Assembly: GCA_003648635.1 (NCBI GenBank)
Contig: QMPQ01000006.1
Span: forward strand, 1-39,126
DNA length: 39,126 nucleotides
Reading direction: 5' to 3'
Source of the DNA: Bacteroidota bacterium
Lineage (GTDB): Bacteria; Bacteroidota; Bacteroidia; Bacteroidales; GCA-2748055
A program made the position numbers and the translations under genes. Numbering within the stretch: the first letter of the stretch is position 1; the number at the start of each line of letters is the position of its first letter. Shown here piece after piece: positions 6,580 to 15,013 of the stretch. The notes under the pieces are model-generated. The model ran no database searches, was not told the origin of the DNA, and saw nothing but the letters and a program-made list of their open reading frames with translations.

Positions 6580-8748
6580 CTATTCGATCCGGAACAATAA
6601 GCTGATCAGGTCTTCTGTATCACTACTCGATCCTATGTATGCCTGGTATTCCATATGCTCCAATTCCCATTTATTACTATCAGGATTATACCACCTGATT
6701 TTCTCAAATGGACAGGTAAGGGTCACCCGTCTTGTTTCCCCGGGTTCCAGAGCTAAGCTCTGAAAACCTTTGAGGAGCTTATGCTCCCGCTCTACCGCTG
6801 AATTGTCGAATCCTATGTAGAGCTGCATGACCTGGTCACCGGCTAATTTGCCTGTATTGCACACATTCACTGATACGTCCACATGATCTTCAAACACCTG
6901 TACCACAGCACTGTCATGGGTGAATGTGGTATAGGATAGTCCGAATCCGAAAGGAAAAGCAGCTTTGTTCCCGTCATGATCCAACTTGATATAACCATGG
7001 AAGCGATCATAGCTAGTTTCCAGGGCCAGCCTGTCAAATTCGGGGTAATGACTTTCATCAGCTGCTACAGTAAAAGGGAGTTTTCCACCCGGATTCACAT
7101 CTCCAAAAATGGTTCTGGCAATGGCTGTTCCTCCTTCCATACCTGGGTAGAATGCATGGATGATCCCGTTTATTCTGTCCTTCCATTCCTCCACGATAAT
7201 GGCGCTACCCCCGATAAGGACCGCAACGGAGTTCTCATTCTCCGGACCTACCTCCTGCAGCAGATGACTTTCATTCTCATGAAGCCTGATACTCTTACGG
7301 TCACCACCTATCTCGTTACCTCCCATATCGATATATTCTCCTTCATCACCATGATCATAACCAACCACAAAGATCACTGCATCGGCCTGACGGGCCAGTT
7401 CTTTTGTCCTTTCAATATCCTCCCCAGGTTCAAATGTAAAAGTTATATCCCTGCCGTATTGTGTCTGCAATCCCTGCATGGGGGTAATCACATACTTGGG
7501 GATCACCCGGCTTGAACCATGGTCACCGATATTCTCCGTCACAGCAAGCCTTCCGACCACCAGCACATCCTTCATTTTTGCCGGATCCAGGGGTAGAACA
7601 CCACCATTATTCTGCATCAGGACCATCGATTTTTCTGCCGCTTCCTGGGCTAGTGCAATATGATCGCTGCTGCCGATCAGTTCTTCCGGATATTCATTCA
7701 TCGGATCGGGTGCCGATTCTAATTTCAGTATGGTCCGCACAACCCGGAAAGCGCTCTCATCAATCACACTCTCTGTGACATCACCTGCCTCAACAGCTTT
7801 TAGAAGCTTTTTTCCATAATCCTGTATTGCAGGCATCTCTATATCCATTCCGGCGTTGGCGGCCAAATCAGTGTGATGTATCCCCCATAAAAAATCGCTG
7901 ATGGTAAATCCCTTAAAATTCCAGTCCTCCCTGAGAACCGTTGTGAGCAGATGTGGACTTTCACAGCACTGGTTACCCCGGAAGAGATTGTAGGCTCCCA
8001 TTACACTTGCTGCACCCTGATCAATGCACTCTTTGAAATGTGCCAGGTAAACTTCACGAAGTACCCTTTCATCAGCCTCCACATTGATCTTGAATCGGGT
8101 ATTCTCCTGGTTGTTTAATGCATAATGCTTTATACAGGCCATTACATTATGGTTCTGAACACCTTTCATTAATGAACTTCCCATTTGTCCAAGCAAATAG
8201 GAATCTTCACCGTAGGCTTCCTGGGCTCTGCCCCCGGCAGGATGGCGCAACAGGTTAATGCATACACCTCCGAAGTAATTTCCCTGATTGGCACGTATCT
8301 CTTTTCCGATTGCTTCTCCCACCCTGTACTCGAGATCCCGATCAAATGTGGCTGCCCGGGCCATGGCCACAGGAAAACAGGTGGACTCGCCACTGACCAT
8401 GCCCCGCGGGCCATCGAAGAAGCGCATGGACGGGATTCCCAGTCGTTCATTCCCCCCTGCCTGATATGCTTCCTGATTATATCGCATGCCATCGCTAATC
8501 ATTTCCGCAAGCATCTTAGGCATGCTTAACACGGGTGTCATCATCTCTACTTTCTCTTTGACCGACATTTGATCTACCAGCTCCCTTGCCTTCTGATCTA
8601 TCTGTTCTTCTGCAATGGCCTTCCTTTCAAGCGCAATGATATCAGGCTTAGTATTTATTCTCAAGACCATGTATGTCGCAATGAGGATAACAACCAGCGA
8701 CAGGATGATGAAAAGGATTCTTTTGAGGATTTTTTTTAGTGTTTTCAT
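6580..8748 (-). CDS. Glycoside hydrolase family 3 protein (beta-glucosidase/xylosidase type)
   Basis: ACIKHYALNNQE, GFTISDFLWG nucleophile region, GGKLPFTV, C-terminal fibronectin III-like domain; N-terminal membrane anchor. Confidence 0.88.
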   Translation of the reverse strand: MKTLKKILKRILFIILSLVVILIATYMVLRINTKPDIIALERKAIAEEQIDQKARELVDQMSVKEKVEMMTPVLSMPKMLAEMISDGMRYNQEAYQAGGNERLGIPSMRFFDGPRGMVSGESTCFPVAMARAATFDRDLEYRVGEAIGKEIRANQGNYFGGVCINLLRHPAGGRAQEAYGEDSYLLGQMGSSLMKGVQNHNVMACIKHYALNNQENTRFKINVEADERVLREVYLAHFKECIDQGAASVMGAYNLFRGNQCCESPHLLTTVLREDWNFKGFTISDFLWGIHHTDLAANAGMDIEMPAIQDYGKKLLKAVEAGDVTESVIDESAFRVVRTILKLESAPDPMNEYPEELIGSSDHIALAQEAAEKSMVLMQNNGGVLPLDPAKMKDVLVVGRLAVTENIGDHGSSRVIPKYVITPMQGLQTQYGRDITFTFEPGEDIERTKELARQADAVIFVVGYDHGDEGEYIDMGGNEIGGDRKSIRLHENESHLLQEVGPENENSVAVLIGGSAIIVEEWKDRINGIIHAFYPGMEGGTAIARTIFGDVNPGGKLPFTVAADESHYPEFDRLALETSYDRFHGYIKLDHDGNKAAFPFGFGLSYTTFTHDSAVVQVFEDHVDVSVNVCNTGKLAGDQVMQLYIGFDNSAVEREHKLLKGFQSLALEPGETRRVTLTCPFEKIRWYNPDSNKWELEHMEYQAYIGSSSDTEDLISLLFRIE

Positions 8749-8799
8749 GACAGACCAGAATTGGTGTTGAATCAGGGCAAGTTATAATAATTTCTTCAA

Positions 8800-8816
8800 T
8801 GTGGCAAAATGTCACA
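8800..8816. promoter_or_regulatory. Imperfect palindrome in the divergent GH3 / Nudix-regulator intergenic region (candidate operator)
   Basis: TGTGGCAAAATGTCACA (TGTGnCA...TGnCACA), just upstream of a TAnnTTTG-type -7 box (TATCTTTG, 8826-8833). Confidence 0.45.
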
Positions 8817-8858
8817 ATGATTTTTTATCTTTGGAAAAACAAGATATATATTCATCCC

Positions 8859-9629
8859 ATGGAATTAAAAGATCTGAGAAGTATTTCCATTTGGAAAAAA
8901 GAAAAGTTGGAACTAAATATCTCGGTGGATTGTGTTCTTTTAACCGTCCGGGATAAAAAACTAAAGGTTCTACTCAACATGCCTTTTCCTGAAGTTGGTT
9001 ATTTCTTACCTGGGGGTTTTATTATGACCGATGAGGATGCAGATGCCGCAGCTATAAGGATCCTGCATCAACGAACCGGACTTGATCATATTTATCTAAA
9101 GCAATTCAGAGCTTTTTCCGATCCTGGCAGGTTCTCATATCCGACCCTGTTCCGTAACATCGGTTGGGAGAAACACTTGATGGAAGAGCTTCATACTCTG
9201 TCCGAAAGGATGATCTCCATAGGATATTTTGCCCTGGTGAATGCAGAATTGATTCAACCTACAGGTGGCGACTTTCAGGAGAGCACCACCTGGGGAGATA
9301 TTGAACACCTGCCGGAACTTAACTTCGATCATGAATTGATCATTACCGAGGCGGTTGATGCTTTGAGGAGAGAGTTGTATTTCAGACCAGTTCTTTATAA
9401 CCTGTTGCCGGAGAAATTCACCATGCCTGAACTTCAGAATTTGTATGAGATCATTCTCGGGAAGCCCCTGGACCGGGGAAGCTTTCAGAGAAAAATGCTT
9501 CGATGGGATGTCTTTGAGCGGCTTGAAGAAAGAAGGTCTGGCGTGGCCCACAAAAGGCCTTTCCTTTACCGGTTCAACAAGGAGAAATACACAACAGCAT
9601 TGCAAAAGGGTATCCATTTCGCCATATGA
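8859..9629 (+). CDS. Nudix-domain transcriptional regulator (NrtR/AraR-like)
   Basis: Nudix-like N-terminal domain (VDCVLLTVRDKKLKVLLNMPFPEVGYFLPGGFIMTDEDADAAAIRILHQRTGL) and winged-helix C-terminus (FTMPELQNLYEIILGKPLDRGSFQRKML); ATG at 8859 preferred over the ORF start at 8799. Confidence 0.75.
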   Translation: MELKDLRSISIWKKEKLELNISVDCVLLTVRDKKLKVLLNMPFPEVGYFLPGGFIMTDEDADAAAIRILHQRTGLDHIYLKQFRAFSDPGRFSYPTLFRNIGWEKHLMEELHTLSERMISIGYFALVNAELIQPTGGDFQESTTWGDIEHLPELNFDHELIITEAVDALRRELYFRPVLYNLLPEKFTMPELQNLYEIILGKPLDRGSFQRKMLRWDVFERLEERRSGVAHKRPFLYRFNKEKYTTALQKGIHFAI

Positions 9630-9710
9630 TCCATCCTGTGATACAGTTTCGGTTTATGCCGACTAACTGGATTCCTTTTCTTTCCTTAGAAGTATGATTA
9701 ATTTTACTTC

Positions 9711-9857
9711 ATGCAACGAACCATCCACATATCCACCCCCGCCCACAACGGGCTCTAGGATATCACCAGGCAAGTGGAGGCCATCGTGGCTGAATCAGGT
9801 GTCCAAACCGGTCTGGTCAATGTCTACGTTCAAGGTGCAACGGCAGGGATTATGATT
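9711..9857 (+). pseudogene. Truncated yjbQ-like fragment with in-frame stop at 9756-9758
   Basis: Translates MQRTIHISTPAHNGL*DITRQVEAIVAESGVQTGLVNVYVQGATAGIMI, matching 42 of 49 positions of the N-terminus of the intact gene at 10586; homology stops at 9857. Confidence 0.85.
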
Positions 9858-9937
9858 CTTTTCACTTTTCGAAGGGCATAGTACTGCAATTTTGCAAAAC
9901 TCTCGTTGTTCAATGAAAAAGCTATATCTTTGATACC

Positions 9938-10228
9938 ATGAGAAGTATTCATGAAATAAGAACTACTTTGAGTAATCATCGGAATCATTTATTCCAGGCG
10001 TACCCAATAAAATCCATTGCGATTTTCGGTTCGTATTCCAGGGAGGAGAACACTGCTGATTCTGATCTGGATATTCTCGTAGAATTCAACGATAAAATTG
10101 GAATTCGTTTCATCGATCTTGCAGATGAGATCGAAGAAATCGTTGGTCTTAAAGTTGATCTTGTTTCAAGAAATGGTATTAAGGAAAGATATTTAAAGGC
10201 TATTGATCCTGATTTGATCTATGTCTAA
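9938..10228 (+). CDS. mntA: MntA-type minimal nucleotidyltransferase antitoxin
   Basis: GSYSREENTADSDLDILVEF = GSxxR...DxD nucleotidyltransferase motif; overlaps the downstream HEPN gene. Confidence 0.85.
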   Translation: MRSIHEIRTTLSNHRNHLFQAYPIKSIAIFGSYSREENTADSDLDILVEFNDKIGIRFIDLADEIEEIVGLKVDLVSRNGIKERYLKAIDPDLIYV

Positions 10229-10577
10229 GCGAGATTCACTATTGCTTTTACAGGATATGTTGGAATCAGCGCAGAAAATAAAGCGCTATACCAATGGCTC
10301 AGACTATGAGGCTTTTCTTTCAGACGATAGAACGGCAGATGCTGTGGTTCGGAATTTTGAGATTATAGGTGAAGCAGCAAATCGCCTTGATCAAGAGCTC
10401 AGAGATTCATATCCAGGAATTGAATGGACCAGAATACGTGGATTTCGGAACCGTATCGTTCATGATTATTTTGGGATTGATTATCGTATCGTTTGGGAAA
10501 TTATTGAATCTTATCTGGATGATTTAATAGGTACGCTGGAAACTATCATTGATGAGCTAAATGACGCCCAGGCCTAG
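10221..10577 (+). CDS. hepT: HepT-type HEPN (DUF86) toxin
   Basis: FRNRIVHDYFGID contains the RX4HXY HEPN motif; NFEIIGEAANRL typical of DUF86. Confidence 0.88.
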   Translation: MSKRDSLLLLQDMLESAQKIKRYTNGSDYEAFLSDDRTADAVVRNFEIIGEAANRLDQELRDSYPGIEWTRIRGFRNRIVHDYFGIDYRIVWEIIESYLDDLIGTLETIIDELNDAQA

Positions 10578-10585
10578 AATAAACA

Positions 10586-10999
10586 ATGCAGCTAACCATC
10601 CAGATCAGCACCCCCGCCCACAACGGGCTCTACGACATCACCCGACAGGTTGAGGACATTGTTTCGGAGAGCGGTATCCAATCCGGCCTGGTCAACGTCT
10701 ATGTCCAGGGTGCCACCGCCGGAATCATGATCCAGGAGAACTGGGATGATTCTGTCCAAAATGATGTGGTAGCACTGCTAAACAAACTGGTCCCTGCCGG
10801 TGTCTGGGAGCATGACCATCAGGACAACAATGGCGATTCACACCTGAAAGCTGGTATTGTAGGGCCCCAGGAGACCATTCCTATTGTGGATGGGAAGATG
10901 GGGCTTTCCACCTGGCAGAATATTTTTCTTTGTGAATTTGATGGCCCCAGGGAACAGCGGAATATCATGATCACAGTGATGGGTATTGAACCATCGTGA
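10586..10999 (+). CDS. yjbQ: YjbQ family (UPF0047) protein
   Basis: STPAHNGLYDITRQVEDIV, VNVYVQGATAGIMIQENWD, GDSHLKAGIVGPQETIPIVDGKMGLSTWQNIFLCEFDGPREQR. Confidence 0.9.
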   Translation: MQLTIQISTPAHNGLYDITRQVEDIVSESGIQSGLVNVYVQGATAGIMIQENWDDSVQNDVVALLNKLVPAGVWEHDHQDNNGDSHLKAGIVGPQETIPIVDGKMGLSTWQNIFLCEFDGPREQRNIMITVMGIEPS

Positions 11000-11027
11000 C
11001 CATAAAGCTGTTCTATTAAAAACCCAC

Positions 11028-11465
11028 ATGATGAATCACCAACTTGAAGTAAAGAAGACCATTGAGATCACTGCATCACTCATGGAAGTATGGCATGCAC
11101 TAACGGACCGGGAGACTGTGAAGAAGTACTTTTTTGGAACCGAGGCCATCTCCGATTGGGAGGAAGGCAGTCCACTTGTTTTCAGAGGAGAATGGGAGGG
11201 GAAATCCTATGAGGATAAAGGGACCATCCTGGAAGCTATTCCGGGAGAGATGCTGAAGTATGATTACTGGAGCGGATTCTCCGGATTGGAGGATAAACCT
11301 GAGAACTATTCAGTGGTGACCTATACCTTGGAGCAATCGGTCGACGGAACGATCGTGGAACTAAGACAAAAGGGATTTGCCGGTGAAGAGGCCCTGGCCC
11401 ACGCAGAAGGTGGCTGGGCTATGGTACTGGACAATCTGAAGAAGCTTCTGGAGACTTATAGCTAA
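11028..11465 (+). CDS. SRPBCC (AHSA1-like) domain protein
   Basis: VKKTIEITASLMEVWHALTDRETVKKYFFGTEAISDWEEGSPLVFRGEWEGKSYEDKGTILE; internal ATG at 11028 preferred. Confidence 0.82.
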   Translation: MMNHQLEVKKTIEITASLMEVWHALTDRETVKKYFFGTEAISDWEEGSPLVFRGEWEGKSYEDKGTILEAIPGEMLKYDYWSGFSGLEDKPENYSVVTYTLEQSVDGTIVELRQKGFAGEEALAHAEGGWAMVLDNLKKLLETYS

Positions 11466-11965
11466 AGCTGGGCAGTAAAGTGGAGCTCATCCACCCCGGC
11501 CACTTCGGCCAGGTTTTCCAGCAGGTCGCTTTCCATGCGTCCGCGCACATGCACCAGTACATTATCATCGCCTCCAACAATGACAACCAGATCCCTGATT
11601 TTACCCTTTTTTTCCCTGACTGCGATGATTACATCCTCATCTCCGTCATGCACTTCCAGCATTAGATGATAACCACTACCCAAATTGGTAATGTTCATCT
11701 CCTTTGCGAAATTAACTCCCGGATACAGATGTGCTTCTTCGATTGTAAGCACAGTTACAGACTTTAAGGACCTTAACAACTTTCTCTCCGGCCCTTCAAG
11801 ATCAGCAATAGCACCGGCGAACCTCATGACAAACCCGGGGATCCGGAGGGCCACTACCCCTTCCTCTCCTTTGTAGTCATAATAGATATCGTTAAATCCG
11901 TTGGGCTGGGCATATAGAGAAACGCTGAAAGCGATAATAAATGCCGAGAATATTAATTTTTTCAT
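11462..11965 (-). CDS. DUF4252 domain-containing secreted protein
   Basis: Signal peptide; GVVALRIPGFVMRFAG..., VHDGDEDVIIAVREKKGKIRDLVVIVGGDDNVLVHVRGRM typical of DUF4252. Confidence 0.75.
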   Translation of the reverse strand: MKKLIFSAFIIAFSVSLYAQPNGFNDIYYDYKGEEGVVALRIPGFVMRFAGAIADLEGPERKLLRSLKSVTVLTIEEAHLYPGVNFAKEMNITNLGSGYHLMLEVHDGDEDVIIAVREKKGKIRDLVVIVGGDDNVLVHVRGRMESDLLENLAEVAGVDELHFTAQL

Positions 11966-12004
11966 GATGTTCGTCTTTGGGTTTCTGTAATTAAGACGAA
12001 CATC
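11966..12004 (-). promoter_or_regulatory. 12-bp perfect inverted repeat directly abutting the DUF4252 start codon
   Basis: GATGTTCGTCTT (11966-11977) / AAGACGAACATC (11993-12004), 15-nt spacer; on the minus strand the stem ends at the ATG (11963-11965). Confidence 0.65.
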
Positions 12005-12015
12005 TCCCCATCTTG

Positions 12016-12981
12016 TTACAGCAAAGAGTCCTTTGATTCCTGTTTTTTTTGAAGAGAGGCCAGATTGCTTTTTAATTTATTATAACCGGCCCTTTGTACA
12101 GCCGATTCAGGGAATAGAAGCTTGTACTCCTCCCTGCTCAGGTTTTGCCATCTCTCCAGTGACATTTCTAACAGTCCTCCTTCCGGGTTGAAAGCAGGTT
12201 CGTGGTGATTCTCTGCTTTTCGGTTCCAGGGGCACACATTCTGACAGATATCACATCCAAACACTCTTCCCGATAATTCCCCTTCAATTTCAGATGAGAT
12301 CTCCCCTTTGTTTTCGATGGTCTGATAGGAGATGCATCGCTCCGAATCAATGCTTCGCGTGTCCAGGATGGCCTGTGTAGGGCAGGCTTCAATGCACCGG
12401 GTACAGCTACCACAAAAGTCACTTTCCGGAACCTGCATATATTCCAGCTCCAGGTTCAGAATGATTTCCCCGATAAAGACAAAAGATCCGGCCGAACGGG
12501 AGATCAGCATGGAATTTTTTCCGATCCAGCCCAATCCGGCCCTTTTGGCGCAGGCCCGATCCAGTACAGGTGCCGAATCTACAAAAACTCTCCCTTCTGC
12601 TTCCGGATGCATCGATTTGATAAAATCGAACAGCAGATGCATCTTATCTTTCATCACAAAGTGGTAATCTTTACCATAGGCGTATTTCGACAGTATGGGT
12701 GCTTCCGGATCTGACTGAACCCTGTCTGTATAATAGTTGTAGAGCAGGGAGATAATAGTCCTGGCCCCTTCCACCAGAATGGTGGGATCGGTGCGTTTCT
12801 CGAAATGATTGGCCATATAGCCCATGCGTGCATGATGGCTATCCTGGAGCCATGCGTTCAGCCGTCGAGCATCTTCGGGCAAGGCTTCTGCCCTCGAAAA
12901 ACCACATCCGGCAAATCCTATCTCCAACGCCTTCTTCTTGATGGCCGCCGAGAACTCAGCTATGGATTTATCCTGATTCAC
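12016..12981 (-). CDS. queG: Epoxyqueuosine reductase QueG
   Basis: GKNSMLISRSAGSFVFIGEIIL, two 4Fe-4S motifs CGSCTRCIEACPTQAI and CDICQNVCPWN. Confidence 0.93.
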   Translation of the reverse strand: MNQDKSIAEFSAAIKKKALEIGFAGCGFSRAEALPEDARRLNAWLQDSHHARMGYMANHFEKRTDPTILVEGARTIISLLYNYYTDRVQSDPEAPILSKYAYGKDYHFVMKDKMHLLFDFIKSMHPEAEGRVFVDSAPVLDRACAKRAGLGWIGKNSMLISRSAGSFVFIGEIILNLELEYMQVPESDFCGSCTRCIEACPTQAILDTRSIDSERCISYQTIENKGEISSEIEGELSGRVFGCDICQNVCPWNRKAENHHEPAFNPEGGLLEMSLERWQNLSREEYKLLFPESAVQRAGYNKLKSNLASLQKKQESKDSLL

Positions 12982-13008
12982 ACGTGCTAGAAATAATCAA
13001 GCTAGTTA

Positions 13009-13332
13009 CTACAACAGGCCCAGTTCAAGTTTGGCCTCCTCTGTGAGCATGGATTTATCCCACTGAGGTTCAAACACCAGGTTGATAAGGGTCTTTTCCA
13101 CCTCCTCCAGAGCATTGACCGCATTCTCTACGTCCATCATAAGTATATCCACCATGGGACAATTGGGCGCGGTTAGAGTCATTTCAATCTTGGCCTCTTT
13201 CTGATCGGTGTACTCGATCTCATAGATCAGTCCCAGGTCATATACATTCACAGGGATCTCCGGGTCGTACACTGTTTTCAGTGCCTCCACAATCTTTCCT
13301 TCTATCTCTAAAAAATCCAGTGATTCGCTCAT
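13009..13332 (-). CDS. MIP18/DUF59 family Fe-S assembly protein in suf operon
   Basis: VYDPEIPVNVYDLGLIYEI, MTLTAPNCPMVDIL. Confidence 0.9.
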   Translation of the reverse strand: MSESLDFLEIEGKIVEALKTVYDPEIPVNVYDLGLIYEIEYTDQKEAKIEMTLTAPNCPMVDILMMDVENAVNALEEVEKTLINLVFEPQWDKSMLTEEAKLELGLL

Positions 13333-13769
13333 GCTTCCTTGTTTTGGTTCTCTTTGGCCTGGTAGGCCATTGCATACAGCCGCATCTTTTTCACCATAGC
13401 CAGTAATCCGTTGGAGCGTGTGGGGGAGAGGTTCTGTCGCAGACCGATCCCGTCAATAAAGAAGAGATCATTCTCCAGAATCTCGGCCGGTGTGCGATTG
13501 TTCATCAGTTTGACCAGCAGTGCCACAATGCCTTTGACAATAATAGCATCGCTATCGGCATTAAATTGCAGTTTCCCGTCTTCCAGGTCGGCATGGAGCC
13601 AGACTTTTGACTGGCAGCCATTGATCAGGTATTCGCTGGTGCGGTATTTTGGATCGATGGAAGGGAGGTCGTTTCCCAATTCAATCAGATAGTTATATCG
13701 ATCGAGCCAGTCCTCAAACACCGAAAACTCCTCTACTATATCCTTTTGTGTCTCGTTAAAATCTGTCAT
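13329..13769 (-). CDS. sufE: SufE sulfur acceptor protein
   Basis: DRYNYLIELGNDLPSIDPKYRTSEYLINGCQSKVWLHA. Confidence 0.92.
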   Translation of the reverse strand: MTDFNETQKDIVEEFSVFEDWLDRYNYLIELGNDLPSIDPKYRTSEYLINGCQSKVWLHADLEDGKLQFNADSDAIIVKGIVALLVKLMNNRTPAEILENDLFFIDGIGLRQNLSPTRSNGLLAMVKKMRLYAMAYQAKENQNKEA

Positions 13770-13781
13770 GATATATTCTTC

Positions 13782-15002
13782 TTATGAGAGCATCTCCTTT
13801 GTCCTTTGAATCCCAATAACCAGGGCGTCCACTTCCTCCATGGTATTATAGAACACCAGGGAAGCCCTGATGGTTCCCTCAATTCCAAAATGATCCATGA
13901 CCGGCTGGGTACAGTGGGTGCCGGTTCGGACAGCAATGCCCATCTTATCAAGGATCATAGCTGCGTCATAGGTATGGATACCATCCAGCAGAAAGGAGAA
14001 GACCGAAATCCTATCTGGCGCATTGCCGTAAATCTTCAATCCCTGAATCTCTCCAAGTTTTTCCAGGGTATAGCTGCTTAGCTTCTTCTCGTACTGGCCA
14101 ATTGCCTGGAATCCGATGGACTGAAGGTAATCAAGTGCAGCAGCCAGGCCAATGGCTCCTGTGTAGTTGGTGGTCCCGGCTTCAAATTTAAATGGCAAAG
14201 AGTTGTAGGAGGTTCCGTCAAATCTTACCTGGTCCACCATATCGCCACCGCCCTGGTAGGGAGGAAGCTCCTCTAGCATGGCTTCCTTTCCGTAAAGGAC
14301 TCCAGAACCGGTAGGACCAAAAATCTTATGGGAGGAGAAGACATAAAAGTCACAATCCAGTTCCCTCACATCCACCTCACCATGCTGAACCATCTGTGCA
14401 CCATCGAGCAGAACCGGGATTCCCCTGGCATGAGCCTTCCGGATCACCTCTTTTACAGGATTAATGGTAGCCAGGGAGTTGGAGGCATGCGTCAGGGCCA
14501 CGATCCTGGTCTTGTCAGTAAGCAGCTCATCCAGTTTTTCAAGATTCAGCTCGCCATTATCGTTGAATGGAATGACCTTCAAAATCGCTCCTTTGCGCTC
14601 ACATAGCATTTGCCAGGGGACAATATTGGAGTGGTGTTCCATTTCCGAGATAAGAATCTCATCCCCGGATTTTACATACTTTTCACCAAAGGAGAAAGCT
14701 ACCGTGTTGATCGAACCTGTGGCTCCACTGGTGAAGATAATCTCCTGGGTGGAAGCAGCATTTAGAAAGGCCCGGACCGTCTCCCTGGCCGATTCATAAC
14801 GACCAGTCATCTGCTCACTCAGGTAATGAATGCCGCGATGGATGGAGCTGTTCTGAGTCTCCTGCAAGTCCCTTACGGTGTCGATCACCACCCGTGGTTT
14901 CTGGGTGGTGGCCCCGTTATCGAGATAGATCAAAGGCTTATTATACACCTGCTGTTGCAGTATGGGAAAATCACTCCTGATCTGATTTATGTTAAAGCCC
15001 AT
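13782..15002 (-). CDS. sufS: Cysteine desulfurase SufS
   Basis: YLDNGATTQKP, SEMEHHSNIVPWQ, FSSHKIFGPTGSGVLYG, RTGTHCTQPVM. Confidence 0.95.
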   Translation of the reverse strand: MGFNINQIRSDFPILQQQVYNKPLIYLDNGATTQKPRVVIDTVRDLQETQNSSIHRGIHYLSEQMTGRYESARETVRAFLNAASTQEIIFTSGATGSINTVAFSFGEKYVKSGDEILISEMEHHSNIVPWQMLCERKGAILKVIPFNDNGELNLEKLDELLTDKTRIVALTHASNSLATINPVKEVIRKAHARGIPVLLDGAQMVQHGEVDVRELDCDFYVFSSHKIFGPTGSGVLYGKEAMLEELPPYQGGGDMVDQVRFDGTSYNSLPFKFEAGTTNYTGAIGLAAALDYLQSIGFQAIGQYEKKLSSYTLEKLGEIQGLKIYGNAPDRISVFSFLLDGIHTYDAAMILDKMGIAVRTGTHCTQPVMDHFGIEGTIRASLVFYNTMEEVDALVIGIQRTKEMLS

Positions 15003-15013
15003 GATCCTCTGTA

